Source: an uncultured Eubacteriales bacterium (GTDB taxonomy: Bacteria > Bacillota > Clostridia > Oscillospirales > Oscillospiraceae). Taken from it: a DNA stretch of 64,000 bases. This document shows, piece after piece, positions 41,367 through 50,283 of this stretch. The notes beneath the pieces were generated by a model. It was not told the origin of the DNA and did no database searches. It saw nothing but the letters and a program-made list of their open reading frames with translations. The first letter of the stretch is position 1. Each line of letters opens with the position of its first letter. Location of the stretch: NCBI GenBank assembly GCA_900549545.1, contig URPA01000007.1, positions 1 to 64,000 of the forward strand, given 5' to 3'. A program made the translations under genes and the position numbers.

Positions 41367-42734
41367 TTATTCAACTATGTCCTCGCCGATTTTATACACA
41401 TTACCGGCGCCGACGGTGAGTATTATATCACCGGGGCGGGCAATCTCCCGCAGGGCGGTTTCCAGCTCCTGAAAGCTGGGGTAGAAAATGGCGTTATCGA
41501 GCTTATCGGCAAGCGACGAGGAGGAGATGCCGATGGTGTTTTTCTCGCGGGCGGCAAAAATCTCCGCCAGCAGGACCACGTCCGGGCGGCGCAGCTGCTC
41601 GAGAAAATCCTCAAACAGCGCTGCGGTGCGGGTGTAGGTGTGCGGCTGGAAAACCACCACGGAGCGCTTGTAGTTGAGCCGCTCCACCGCGTCGAGCAGG
41701 ACCTTCAGCTCACCGGGGTGGTGGGCGTAATCATCGTACACATCGGCACCGTTGAACTTACCCTTGAACTCGAAGCGGCGGCCCGCGCCATTAAAGCCCG
41801 CCAGCCCGTATTTCACGGCGTTGGGGCGGATGCCGAGGCAGATGGCCGCGGCTGTGGCGGCCAGGGCGTTTTTCACGTTGTGGATGCCCGGCACATGAAT
41901 GGTAACATCTGTAAAGAGCTTGCCCTTATACATGATGTCAAACTCGCTGTTTATGCCTATGCAGCGGATGTTCTGCGCGTAGACATCGGCGTCGGGTGTG
42001 AGGCCGAAGGTGATGACCCTCCGGTCAATGCTCTTGAGGGTGTTCATGGTGTTCTCGTCGTCATTATTCGCGACGACAAACCCGTCCTCCGGGACGCGCT
42101 CGGCAAAGGTGCGGAAGGAGTGCTCCACATCCGCGAGATCCTTGAAGAAGTCCAGATGGTCGGCCTCAATGTTCAGAATGACCGCCACCGTGGGGTAGAA
42201 TGAGAGGAAGGAGTTATAATACTCGCAGGCCTCCATGACGATGGTGTTGCCATGGCCCACGCGGTGCCCGGCGTTTAAGAGGGGGAGAGTTCCGCCTATC
42301 ATGACGGTGGGGTCCCTGTCGGCGGCCATGAGGATATGGGTGCACATGGATGTGGTCGTTGTTTTGCCATGCGTGCCGGAGATGCACAGGGTGTTGGCAT
42401 AGTCCTTGGAGATGGCGCCCCAGGCCTGGGTGCGCTCAAAGACGGGGATGCCCCGCTCCCGCGCGCAGGCGATCTCCGGGTTTTCATCGTGCACCGCCGC
42501 CGTGCGGACGACAAAGTCCACATCGTCGGCTATGTTCGCCGCGCTGTGCCCTATCGCCACGGGGATGCCCCTGGCGCAGAGCCCCAGCACGTTGGGACTG
42601 CTGTTCATGTCAGACCCGCTTATATTCAGCCCCATGCCGTGCAGAACCTCCGCCAGAGAGGACATGGACACGCCGCCTATCCCCACAAGGTGACCCTTTC
42701 TGCCGGGTGAGAGGAAATTGGAAAAATCAGCCAT
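41367..42734 (-). CDS. murC: UDP-N-acetylmuramate--L-alanine ligase
   Basis: Adds L-alanine to UDP-MurNAc in peptidoglycan synthesis. The 455-residue Mur ligase has the N-terminal Rossmann domain (GHLVGIGGVSMSSLAEVL), the ATP loop ISGTHGKTTTT (118-128), NIEADHLDFF and the C-terminal domain with YDDYAHHPGELK and FQPHTYTR. Length is normal. Stop lies beside the shared terminator. The gene is single, apart from other mur genes. Confidence 0.97.
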   Translation of the reverse strand: MADFSNFLSPGRKGHLVGIGGVSMSSLAEVLHGMGLNISGSDMNSSPNVLGLCARGIPVAIGHSAANIADDVDFVVRTAAVHDENPEIACARERGIPVFERTQAWGAISKDYANTLCISGTHGKTTTTSMCTHILMAADRDPTVMIGGTLPLLNAGHRVGHGNTIVMEACEYYNSFLSFYPTVAVILNIEADHLDFFKDLADVEHSFRTFAERVPEDGFVVANNDDENTMNTLKSIDRRVITFGLTPDADVYAQNIRCIGINSEFDIMYKGKLFTDVTIHVPGIHNVKNALAATAAAICLGIRPNAVKYGLAGFNGAGRRFEFKGKFNGADVYDDYAHHPGELKVLLDAVERLNYKRSVVVFQPHTYTRTAALFEDFLEQLRRPDVVLLAEIFAAREKNTIGISSSSLADKLDNAIFYPSFQELETALREIARPGDIILTVGAGNVYKIGEDIVE

Positions 42735-42771
42735 AAATACACTCCAGATTATGTGTTGAAATTAAAAGCTA

Positions 42772-42800
42772 TTGATGTTGTCAAAGCAAAATGTTAAAAT
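42772..42800 (+). promoter_or_regulatory. Promoter of the cca operon
   Basis: TTGATG (42772-42777), 17-bp spacer, TAAAAT (42795-42800). Confidence 0.55.
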
Positions 42801-42911
42801 AAACCTGCCTGGTAATGCTTACCCGAAAACTGATTATAACCCGAAGGGGCTATCTTTGCAAGCATATCTTATGGCAAAGTGCATCTGAATGTGAAACATG
42901 AGGAGCTTGAC

Positions 42912-44105
42912 ATGGCTAATATAACGGTTCCCAAATATGTCCGCCATATACTGCTCACCCTGCAAAGCCGGGGCTGCCCCGCGTATCTGGTGGGCGGCTG
43001 CGTGCGGGATATGCTGCTGGGCGTGCGCCCGCAGGATTGGGATATCTGCACCGGTGCTCTGCCGCAGCAGGTCATGGAGATATTTCCCGGCTCGCTGCCC
43101 ATCGGCATAAAGCACGGCACGGTCACGGTGCGGGTCAATTCCCGTATGGTTGAGGTCACCACCTTCCGGCAGGAGAGCGATTACAGCGACCACCGCCACC
43201 CGGACATGGTCAGCTTTGTGGGCGACCTCACCACGGATCTGAGCCGCAGGGACTTCACGGTAAACGCGATGGCTCTCTCCGCCGAGGGGCTCATATCAGA
43301 CCCCTTCGGCGGCATGGAGGATTTGCAGCGGCGGATAATCCGCTGTGTTGGACCGGCTGAAAAACGCTTTGAGGAGGACGCCCTGCGCATGCTCCGCGCC
43401 CTGCGCTTCTCGGCAAAGCTGGGGTTTGAGATAGAGAGCCAGACCATGGCGGCTATCGAGAAAAAAGCCGGCCTTGCTGCCTCTCTCGCCCCGGAGCGGG
43501 TGCGGGAGGAGCTTGAAAAGCTGCTATTAAGCCCGGAGCCTGAAAAGGCCCGCCTCGCTTTCACGCTCGGGCTGATGGACGGATATACTGTCTGCCGCCC
43601 GGGGGCGGAGCGTGACTGGCGCGGCCTTCGCCGCCTGCCGAAAAAGCCCATGTACCGCTGGGCTGGGCTTTGCGCGCTGCTCAGGGCGGAGGGCTGCATA
43701 AGCTCGGCGGAGGCGTTTTTGACAGCTCTGCGCCTCGACGGGCGCAGCCTGCGCTGCTGCATATCCGCCGGGGAGCTGCTCTCGGCCCCGCCGCCGCAGG
43801 GGGCGGTGGAGTGGAAGCGGAGTCTGCGCGACAGGGGAGTGGACGCGGTGTCCCTTGCCGCCGCGGTGTATGACGCGTTTCTTGGCGGAGACTGCCGCCG
43901 GGAGCTGAAAACCGTCTTAAAAAGCGGGGACTGCTTTTCAATGAAGCATCTCGCTGTTACTGGGGATGATTTGCTCGCTCTCGGCCTTGAGGGCAGGGAG
44001 CTTGGAAATATGCTTGACTTTTTGCTCGATTATGTTATAGAATTCCCCCAATTCAACAGGCGGGAGCTGCTGCTCTCGCTCGCGTCGGGGACGGAGGATC
44101 AGTAA
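42912..44105 (+). CDS. cca: CCA tRNA nucleotidyltransferase / poly(A) polymerase family
   Basis: A 397-residue class II nucleotidyltransferase that adds or repairs the 3' CCA of tRNA. The catalytic motif is YLVGGCVRDMLLGVRPQDWDI with the metal ligands Asp42 and Asp44. RRDFTVNAMAL and RRIIRCVGPAEKRFEEDALRM-type segments (residues about 115-165) follow, with the RNA-binding head in the C-terminal half. ATG 42912 follows GAGGAGC. It leads a four-gene run (cca, udg, DUF2156, GNAT) with no gaps. It could be a CC- or A-adding specialist; the motif set does not decide this. Confidence 0.93.
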   Translation: MANITVPKYVRHILLTLQSRGCPAYLVGGCVRDMLLGVRPQDWDICTGALPQQVMEIFPGSLPIGIKHGTVTVRVNSRMVEVTTFRQESDYSDHRHPDMVSFVGDLTTDLSRRDFTVNAMALSAEGLISDPFGGMEDLQRRIIRCVGPAEKRFEEDALRMLRALRFSAKLGFEIESQTMAAIEKKAGLAASLAPERVREELEKLLLSPEPEKARLAFTLGLMDGYTVCRPGAERDWRGLRRLPKKPMYRWAGLCALLRAEGCISSAEAFLTALRLDGRSLRCCISAGELLSAPPPQGAVEWKRSLRDRGVDAVSLAAAVYDAFLGGDCRRELKTVLKSGDCFSMKHLAVTGDDLLALGLEGRELGNMLDFLLDYVIEFPQFNRRELLLSLASGTEDQ

Positions 44106-44669
44106 ATGGATAGCTGGGAGAGGCTTAAAAGCGAATGTGCCGGGTGCCGGGCCTGCTCGCTCTGCCAGGGGCGGACGAAGCTTGTGTTCGGCTGCGGCAA
44201 TGAGAGCGCGAAAATAATGCTCATCGGTGAAGGACCGGGCGAGCAGGAGGATTTGCAGGGCGTGCCCTTTGTCGGCCCCGCGGGCAAGCTGCTCGACTCG
44301 ATGCTTGAGATGATTGACCTTGACAGAAGCAAGGTGTATATTGCGAACATCGTAAAATGCCGCCCTCCGCACAACCGCGACCCGCTCAATCTGGAGCAGG
44401 ACGCCTGCCGCCAGTGGCTTGACAGGCAGATCGCCCTTGTTGACCCAAAGATAATCCTCTGCCTTGGGCGCATTGCCGCCATGGCTATTATAAAAGAGGA
44501 TTTTCGCATAACGCGGGAGCACGGGCAGTGGTTTGACATTGCCGGCCGCCGCGTCATGGCGACCTATCACCCCTCCGCCCTGCTGCGGGACGTCAGCAAA
44601 AGACCGGAGGCGTTTATGGATCTTAGAGCACTTAGGAAGGAGATCAGGGCGGATTTGGCCGCCGATTAA
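44106..44669 (+). CDS. Family 4 uracil-DNA glycosylase
   Basis: A 187-residue iron-sulfur glycosylase that removes uracil from DNA. Motif A is GEGPGEQEDLQGVPFVGPAG (41-60) and motif B is YHPSALLR. Cys residues at 11, 14, 17 and 20, with C85 and C101, supply the 4Fe-4S cluster ligands. The ATG is the next codon after the cca stop, so the two genes are translationally linked. Family 4 enzymes are typical of thermophiles and many Clostridia. Confidence 0.93.
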   Translation: MDSWERLKSECAGCRACSLCQGRTKLVFGCGNESAKIMLIGEGPGEQEDLQGVPFVGPAGKLLDSMLEMIDLDRSKVYIANIVKCRPPHNRDPLNLEQDACRQWLDRQIALVDPKIILCLGRIAAMAIIKEDFRITREHGQWFDIAGRRVMATYHPSALLRDVSKRPEAFMDLRALRKEIRADLAAD

Positions 44670-44671
44670 GT

Positions 44672-45574
44672 ATGGTACAGTTCAGGACCGTCACTCTCTG
44701 CGACAAAAGCTGGGTAGACGAGATAGTGGCGGCGGAAAATAACTCCAGCGCGGACTATAATTTTGGCAATATTTACATCTGGGACAAGCGCTACCGCCAG
44801 CTTGTCTGCCGCTTTGGAGACAGAATGTTCACAAAGCTGCGTTATGAGGGGAAGCCTACCTTTGTTTTCCCGGTTGGCTCGGGGGAGCTTGCCCCGGCGG
44901 TGGAGGAGCTGCGCCTTATCGCGGCGGCGGAGGGGCACCCGCTGTACATCCGCGGCATTACCGACAGGCACCGCGAGCAGCTTGACAGCCTTTACCCCGG
45001 CCGCTTCGAGTATACCGAGGACGAGACCTGCGCGGACTATGTGTACCTCGCCGAAAAGCTCAGCACCTACTCTGGCAAGGCGCTGCACGGCAAGAAGAAC
45101 CACTGCAACCGCTTCGAGGCGGAGCATGACTGGGATTTCGTGCCCCTGACGAGGGCGCTGATACCCGGCTGCATGGACATGCTCGATATATGGACGGAGG
45201 ATAACGCCGCCCGGCTTGACAGCAGCATCGCAGCCGAGCATGACGCGCTGGTCAGGGCTTTTGCCGCCTTTGAGCGGCTGGGCCTTGAGGGGGGAGTGCT
45301 CCGCATCGAGGGGGAGATCGTCGGCTTCAGTCTGGGCGAGAAGATAAGCGCGGACACCTTTGATGTGCATTTTGAGAAGGCGCGCATCGACATTAACGGC
45401 GCCTACCCCATGGTCTGCCGTGAGCTTGTGCGTATGGTGACAAAAAATCACCCGGAAATAAAGTATATAAACCGCGAGGACGATATGGGGCTTGACTCCC
45501 TGCGCCAGTCAAAGCTCTCGTATAAACCGGAATTTATGGTGAAAAAGTACACCGCGAGGTGGATCGATGACTGA
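44672..45574 (+). CDS. DUF2156 (phosphatidylglycerol lysyltransferase-like) protein
   Basis: A 300-residue protein with two tandem GNAT-like folds, as in DUF2156 and the MprF C-terminal domain. Recognised segments are LSTYSGKALHGKKNHCNRFE near residue 135, EGEIVGFSLGEKI and YINREDDMGLDSLRQSKLSYKP-type ending (about 270-293). It has no membrane part, so it is not MprF itself; an aminoacyl-transferase to an unknown acceptor is plausible. It starts 2 bases after the glycosylase gene and overlaps the next gene by 8 bases. Confidence 0.88.
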   Translation: MVQFRTVTLCDKSWVDEIVAAENNSSADYNFGNIYIWDKRYRQLVCRFGDRMFTKLRYEGKPTFVFPVGSGELAPAVEELRLIAAAEGHPLYIRGITDRHREQLDSLYPGRFEYTEDETCADYVYLAEKLSTYSGKALHGKKNHCNRFEAEHDWDFVPLTRALIPGCMDMLDIWTEDNAARLDSSIAAEHDALVRAFAAFERLGLEGGVLRIEGEIVGFSLGEKISADTFDVHFEKARIDINGAYPMVCRELVRMVTKNHPEIKYINREDDMGLDSLRQSKLSYKPEFMVKKYTARWIDD

Positions 45575-46355
45575 TTTTACCCTGCGCGAGACCCGGGCGG
45601 AGGACTATGCCGCCCTGTCCGCGCTCTGGCAGCAATGCTTTGGCGACCCGCCGGAGCTTATAGAGAAGTTTTTTGCCCTGCTGCCGGAGCTGGGCAGTGG
45701 AGTGACCGCCGAGTATCAGGGCAGGGCCGTGGGCGCGGCCTACGCCCTCGCGGGGCTTGAGCTGCTGCCGGAGCATAAGAGCTGCGGCTATATTTACGCT
45801 GTGGCGGTGGACGAGAGCTGCCGGGGCCTTGGCATCGGCGGCGCGCTGTCCGTCGCGGCGGCGGAGGATGCCCGGCAGGCGGGGGCAGAGATAATCTGCA
45901 CCCTCCCGGCGGAGGAGAGCCTGTACGACTGGTATGAAAAGCTCATCGGCGTGAAATATGCTCTGCACCGCAGAGAGCGGCGCTGTAAAGCCGCCGCGGG
46001 TGATTGCCGCGAGATAAGCGCCGCAGAATACGCACAGCGGCGGGAAGAGCTGCTGCGCGGCAGAGCACACATCCGCTTCCCGGCGGCGTATCTGGAGTTT
46101 CAGTATGAGCTCTGCAAATGCTACGGCGGGGGCTTTTTCGCCGTGGGCGAGGGGATAGCCGCCGCCTACCCGGAGGGGGACACTGCGAAGATTTGTGAGC
46201 TGATAGGGGCGGACAAAACCGCTGCCGCCGCAGTTGCAGCAAGGCTTGGCGCAGCCTATGCCCTGAGCTATGAACCCGCCGCCGACGGCGAGCGCTTTAT
46301 GGCATGTGACTGCTCATTGCCATGGGACTGTGTGTGGAATCTGGCGCTGGACTGA
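45567..46355 (+). CDS. GNAT-family N-acetyltransferase
   Basis: A 262-residue acetyltransferase. The acetyl-CoA site is in GYIYAVAVDESCRGLGIGGAL (about residues 73-93). The C-terminal half (after about 140) has weaker similarity and may be a second, degenerate GNAT or sterol-carrier-like domain, a layout seen in Eis-like enzymes. Substrate unknown. It overlaps the DUF2156 gene by 8 bases and ends the cca operon; a polC relic follows. Confidence 0.85.
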   Translation: MTDFTLRETRAEDYAALSALWQQCFGDPPELIEKFFALLPELGSGVTAEYQGRAVGAAYALAGLELLPEHKSCGYIYAVAVDESCRGLGIGGALSVAAAEDARQAGAEIICTLPAEESLYDWYEKLIGVKYALHRRERRCKAAAGDCREISAAEYAQRREELLRGRAHIRFPAAYLEFQYELCKCYGGGFFAVGEGIAAAYPEGDTAKICELIGADKTAAAAVAARLGAAYALSYEPAADGERFMACDCSLPWDCVWNLALD

Positions 46356-46410
46356 AGGACTCGGGAGACTGGGAGTCGTTGCGGTGACGCCTTGGCTCTC
46401 CCTTTGGCTG

Positions 46411-46623
46411 CGCCCGCCCTTCGTGTCCATCGCGGGGCTTGGCGAGACAGCGGCGCTGGATTTGGCGGCCTGTGGCAAAACCGGGCAGCAGTTTATCTCC
46501 ATCGAGGAGCTGGGCCGCGCCTGCCCCAAGGTCAGCCAGACCCACCTTGAGCTGCTGAAAACTCTCGGCGCGCTCGGCGACCTGCCCGAGTCGAGTCAGA
46601 TAAACCGGTTCGAGGGATTTTAA
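46411..46623 (+). pseudogene. polC: Relic of the 3' end of polC
   Basis: About 70 codons that match the extreme C-terminus of DNA polymerase III PolC: RPPFVSIAGLGETAA, QQFISIEELGRACPKVSQTH and LGALGDLPESSQINRF. The family has over 1400 residues, so this is only a tail fragment and no polymerase domain is present. The frame is open upstream but the similarity stops near 46411, where the DNA reads TTGGCTCTCCCTTTGG, like the outer end of a family C arm. A short peptide could still be made, but no ribosome site supports a start. Confidence 0.7.
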
Positions 46624-46629
46624 ACATTG

Positions 46630-46657
46630 AACACCTGCCGCAAGGCAGGTGTTTTTT
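46630..46657 (+). terminator. Terminator after the polC relic
   Basis: AACACCTGCC, loop GCAA, GGCAGGTGTTTTTT. Confidence 0.8.
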
Positions 46658-46693
46658 ATATCTTTATTTTTCTTAAAGTTTTTGTGACGGTTC

Positions 46694-46722
46694 TTGATAT
46701 GGTCATAAAGATGTTGTATTAT
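46694..46722 (+). promoter_or_regulatory. Promoter of the MBL-fold gene
   Basis: TTGATA (46694-46699), 17-bp spacer, TATTAT (46717-46722). Confidence 0.65.
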
Positions 46723-46768
46723 AATAATAACTGCAAACGGAAAATTTTTATTGAAAGGGCGGGGAATT

Positions 46769-48376
46769 ATGAAGATAACATTTCTCGGCGCGGCGCACGA
46801 GGTTACCGGCAGCTGCACGCTTATCCAGGCCGGGGACAAAAAGGGCCTTGTCGACTGCGGCATGGAGCAGGGGAAGGACATTTTTGTCAATCAGGAGCTG
46901 CCCGTAAGCCCGGCGGATATTGATTTTGTCCTGCTGACCCACGCCCATATCGACCATTCGGGAAACCTCCCGCTGCTGTATAAGCAGGGCTTTCGCGGGC
47001 CTATCTACGCCAGCGCCGCCACCTGCTCGCTCTGCGGCATAATGCTGCGCGACAGCGCCAACATTCAGATGTCCGAGGCGGAGTGGAAAAGCCGCAAGGC
47101 CCAGCGCTCCGGCGGGGCGGAGGTCGAGCCGCTTTATGATATCGAGGACGCCGAGGGCGCCATCTCCCTGCTGCGCCCGGTGCATTACGGGGTGGAGACG
47201 CAGGTGAACGAATCGGTCACCATCCGGCTCACGGACGTGGGCCATCTGCTCGGCTCGGCGGCTATCGAGGTGTGGCTCACCGAGGCGGGGCAGACCAGAA
47301 AGATCACCTTCAGCGGCGATATCGGCAACCTTGACCAGCCAATTCTGCGCGACCCTCAGTTTGTGAGGGACAGCGAGTATCTTGTAATCGAGTCCACCTA
47401 TGGCGACAGGCTGCACAGCGATGAGCGGGTGGACTATGTGCCTGAGCTTGCAAAGAGAATACAAAAAACCCTCGACCGGGGCGGCAATATGGTCATTCCG
47501 GCCTTCGCCGTGGGCAGAACGCAGGAGATGCTGTACTTTATCCGCGAGATAAAGGAGCGCGGCCTTGTCACGGGGCACGGGGATTTCCCCGTCTATGTGG
47601 ACAGCCCGCTGGCTATCGAGGCCACAAGCGTCTTTCTCCAGTGCGACATGGATTATCTTGATGATGAGATGCAGAAGATAATCCGCAGCGGCGTAAACCC
47701 CATTGTTTTCCCGGGGCTGGAGCTTGCGGTATCTCAGGAGGAATCCCGCGCCATAAACGAGGACAAGACTCCCAAGGTCATCATCTCCGCCAGCGGCATG
47801 TGCGACGCGGGCCGTATCCGCCACCATTTGAAGCACAATCTCTGGCGGCCGGAGTCCACGGTTCTGTTCGTCGGCTATCAGGCCGAGGGCACTCTGGGCA
47901 GGATTCTGGTTGACGGCGTGAAGGATGTCAAGCTCTTTAATGAGACAATCCATGTAAACGCCGAGATTGACGCGCTGCCCGGCGTCAGCGGGCACGGGGA
48001 CAAGGCGGGGCTTCTGCGCTGGCTGGAGGGCTTTGAGAGGAAGCCGGAGCTCGTGTTTGTTAACCATGGCGACCCGGAGTCAGCCGACAGCTTTACCGCC
48101 TGCCTCAACGACGAAAAGGGCTACCGCGCCTTCGCCCCGTACAGCGGGACGGTTTTTGACCTGCTCACCGGCAGCTTCGAGCTTATCACCAAGGGTAAGC
48201 CCGTGCAGAAAAAGCCCGACGGCGCGAAGCGGCGCACAAGCCCCGCCTTTACAAGGCTTATCGCCGCGGCGGAGCGGCTGCTGCGCGTGTGCCGCGGCAT
48301 AGAGGGCAGGCCCAACAAGGAGCTGGCCTCCTACGCCGACAGGATAACCGAGCTTGCCAACAAAATGGAAAAATAA
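46769..48376 (+). CDS. MBL-fold beta-CASP RNase-like protein
   Basis: A 535-residue metallo-beta-lactamase-fold protein with a beta-CASP and RMMBL ('RNA specificity') domain, related to CPSF-type exo/endonucleases. Metal ligands are in LTHAHIDHSG (His58, His60, Asp62, His63), VGHLLGSAA and FSGDIGN. The beta-CASP part has ESTYGDR, VIPAFAVGRTQEML, SASGMCDAGRIRHHL and the RMMBL part has SGHGDKAGLLRWL and FVNHGD. There is no KH domain, unlike archaeal CPSF. A C-terminal Lys/Arg-rich extension (about 465-535) may bind nucleic acid. Cellular substrate is unknown. Confidence 0.93.
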   Translation: MKITFLGAAHEVTGSCTLIQAGDKKGLVDCGMEQGKDIFVNQELPVSPADIDFVLLTHAHIDHSGNLPLLYKQGFRGPIYASAATCSLCGIMLRDSANIQMSEAEWKSRKAQRSGGAEVEPLYDIEDAEGAISLLRPVHYGVETQVNESVTIRLTDVGHLLGSAAIEVWLTEAGQTRKITFSGDIGNLDQPILRDPQFVRDSEYLVIESTYGDRLHSDERVDYVPELAKRIQKTLDRGGNMVIPAFAVGRTQEMLYFIREIKERGLVTGHGDFPVYVDSPLAIEATSVFLQCDMDYLDDEMQKIIRSGVNPIVFPGLELAVSQEESRAINEDKTPKVIISASGMCDAGRIRHHLKHNLWRPESTVLFVGYQAEGTLGRILVDGVKDVKLFNETIHVNAEIDALPGVSGHGDKAGLLRWLEGFERKPELVFVNHGDPESADSFTACLNDEKGYRAFAPYSGTVFDLLTGSFELITKGKPVQKKPDGAKRRTSPAFTRLIAAAERLLRVCRGIEGRPNKELASYADRITELANKMEK

Positions 48377-48381
48377 TCGCG

Positions 48382-48410
48382 TTGACGCATCCACGGCGGC
48401 GTGATATAAA
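48382..48410 (+). promoter_or_regulatory. Candidate promoter upstream of copy C9
   Basis: TTGACG (48382-48387), 17-bp spacer, TATAAA (48405-48410). A transcript from here would cross the family C element into the pseudokinase-lectin gene. Confidence 0.5.
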
Positions 48411-48476
48411 ATCAATGTTGACAATTATGCGCGCAGTTGAAATTCAACGCGCTGGTGTCATACTTTGCTTTGCACC

Positions 48477-48629
48477 AAGGCTCCCCTGCGTAAGGGGAGC
48501 TGGCGCGAAGCGCCTGAAGGGTCGTAAATGCGCGAAATTATAAGCACTAAAGTTAATCGCGGCACAGGTAACGACCCCTCCGGCTTGCGGCTTTGCCGCA
48601 ACCCACCTCCCCTTGCGCAGGGGAGGCAT
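48477..48629 (+). repeat. Family C element, copy C9
   Basis: One of the best copies: left arm AAGGCTCCCCTGCGTAAGGG...GCCTGAAGGGTCG, centre TAAATGCGCGAAATTATAAG...GCACAGGTAACGA, right arm CCCCTCCGGCTTGCGG...CCTTGCGCAGGGGAGGC. Confidence 0.85.
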
Positions 48630-48684
48630 AGAACCGCTTTTCGCAGTCATTTGAAAATACAGAGAACCTTTATGGAGGTATCAG

Positions 48685-50244
48685 ATGCCGAATATTAAAT
48701 TTTCGCCGGATAAGCAGCTGGGTGACAAGATTACCCGCATGAGCCGTCAGGAGCTGTGCGAGCTGGTGTCCAAGCTCTGCGTTTTGGTTTCGCAGGAGGT
48801 GGGCAGCCGGGGCTACCGCGGCGGTATTTACCCCCAGAATATAAGCCGGAACGAGGACGGCAGCCTCTCCCTCGGCCCCGCCCGCGCCGGGGATTGGGAC
48901 GGGCAGGAGCTGGAATTTCTCGCCCCGGAGCTGTATTGGCACGGCAGCGGCAGCGCTGCCTCCGATGTGTACTCCATGGGTCTGCTGCTCTATTACGGAG
49001 TGACCATGGGCATGCTGCCCTTTGAGGGGCAGAGCGAAAAGCCCCAGCTTCGCCGTATGAACGGCGAGGACATCACCCCGCCGGAGTATGCCGGGCAGCG
49101 CCTGGGTGAAATTATCGCCAAGGCCACCCGCTTCAAGGCCACTGAGCGCTATCAGACCCTTGAGGAGCTGCGCGTGGTGCTGAATAACTGCGTGCAGAAC
49201 CTGTACCTGGGTGATAATTCCGGCGCTGAGGCTATTTTTGACAAAAAGGACGACGACCTTGACGATATTGAGCGCATAATGATGGACATTATCCAGCGAA
49301 ACAGCGAGGACACGCCCGCCCCGGCTGAGCAGCCGAAGGTCGAAAAGCAGCCCGAGAGCGAGCCGGAGCTTGTGCGCGTCTATGAGCCGGCGCCCAAAAA
49401 GGAGCAGCGCAAGGCCCCCGCGAAGGAGCAGAAGCCCGCTCCGGCCCCCGCCGCGGAGAGCGCCCCCGCGCCTGTGAGCGCGGAGCCTGAGGTGCAGGTC
49501 GTGCGTCAGCCGATACCCATTTTGACAGAGGAGAAGAACCCGGAGCTTGAGCCGATAGTCATAAACACCGCCGCTTCCGACCCCGCCGTGAAATACAGCG
49601 TGGGTGACAAGGCGGCCCCGAAGGAGAGAAGGCCCCGCCGCAGCCCGGTCATCCCGGTGCTGATAATCTGCGCGGCCATGGTTATCGCCGCCATTGTCGT
49701 CAGCGCGATGCTGGAGGATATGGCCTGGCACGGTGAGCCGGATATTCAGATTGTCCCCACGGATAACGGCGGCGTCGGAGGAACCGTTCTGCCCGCCGAA
49801 CCCACGCCGGATGTTGTTGTCACCCCGCCACCCACGGAATCCCAGCCGGTAGAGCCTACATATCAGGTCATCAAAGAGGATTGCAGCTGGACGGAGGCCC
49901 AGGAGAAGGCCGCTGCGCTCGGCGGGCGCCTCGCGGTCATCACCAGTCAGGACCAGCTTGAGGATATCTGCGCCCTCGCCGAAGAGGCCGGGGTCAGCCG
50001 CCTTTGGATAGGCTGCCACCGGGTGGACGGCGTGTTCACCTGGGAGGGCGGAGAGAGCGTCAGCTTTTACAGCTGGGCCGCCGGTGAGCCCACCGGCACC
50101 GACAGCTATGACGGCGCGGCTGAGGACTATGTCATGCTCTGGAACCACAACGGCTGGGCCTATAATGACAGCCGCAACGACCCCATGGCCGAGTTTGGCG
50201 ATGTCTACGGCGGCACGATGGGCTATGTGGTAGAAATTGGTTGA
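48685..50244 (+). CDS. Membrane pseudokinase with C-type lectin-like domain
   Basis: A 519-residue single-pass membrane protein. Residues about 20-175 resemble the C-lobe of Ser/Thr kinases: GGIYPQNIS stands where HRDLKPEN should be, LSLGPA where DFG should be, and FLAPELY (79-84) plus ASDVYSMGLLLYYG (92-105) match the APE and F-helix motifs. The N-lobe, catalytic Asp and DFG are absent, so it cannot be an active kinase. A Pro/Glu/Lys linker leads to one membrane helix (about 319-341). The outside part is a C-type lectin-like fold (about 400-519; WTEAQEKAAALGGRLAVI, LWIGCHRVDGVFTWEGG, FYSWAAGEP). Ligand and partner are unknown. Confidence 0.82.
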   Translation: MPNIKFSPDKQLGDKITRMSRQELCELVSKLCVLVSQEVGSRGYRGGIYPQNISRNEDGSLSLGPARAGDWDGQELEFLAPELYWHGSGSAASDVYSMGLLLYYGVTMGMLPFEGQSEKPQLRRMNGEDITPPEYAGQRLGEIIAKATRFKATERYQTLEELRVVLNNCVQNLYLGDNSGAEAIFDKKDDDLDDIERIMMDIIQRNSEDTPAPAEQPKVEKQPESEPELVRVYEPAPKKEQRKAPAKEQKPAPAPAAESAPAPVSAEPEVQVVRQPIPILTEEKNPELEPIVINTAASDPAVKYSVGDKAAPKERRPRRSPVIPVLIICAAMVIAAIVVSAMLEDMAWHGEPDIQIVPTDNGGVGGTVLPAEPTPDVVVTPPPTESQPVEPTYQVIKEDCSWTEAQEKAAALGGRLAVITSQDQLEDICALAEEAGVSRLWIGCHRVDGVFTWEGGESVSFYSWAAGEPTGTDSYDGAAEDYVMLWNHNGWAYNDSRNDPMAEFGDVYGGTMGYVVEIG

Positions 50245-50266
50245 AAAGCCAAAGGCTTTCCAACCA
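50238..50266 (+). terminator. Terminator-like palindrome
   Basis: GGTTGAAAAGCC with GGCTTTCCAACC around AAA, overlapping the stop codon of the pseudokinase-lectin gene; one mismatch. Confidence 0.5.
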
Positions 50267-50283
50267 GAGAATAGCGGTCTGCT

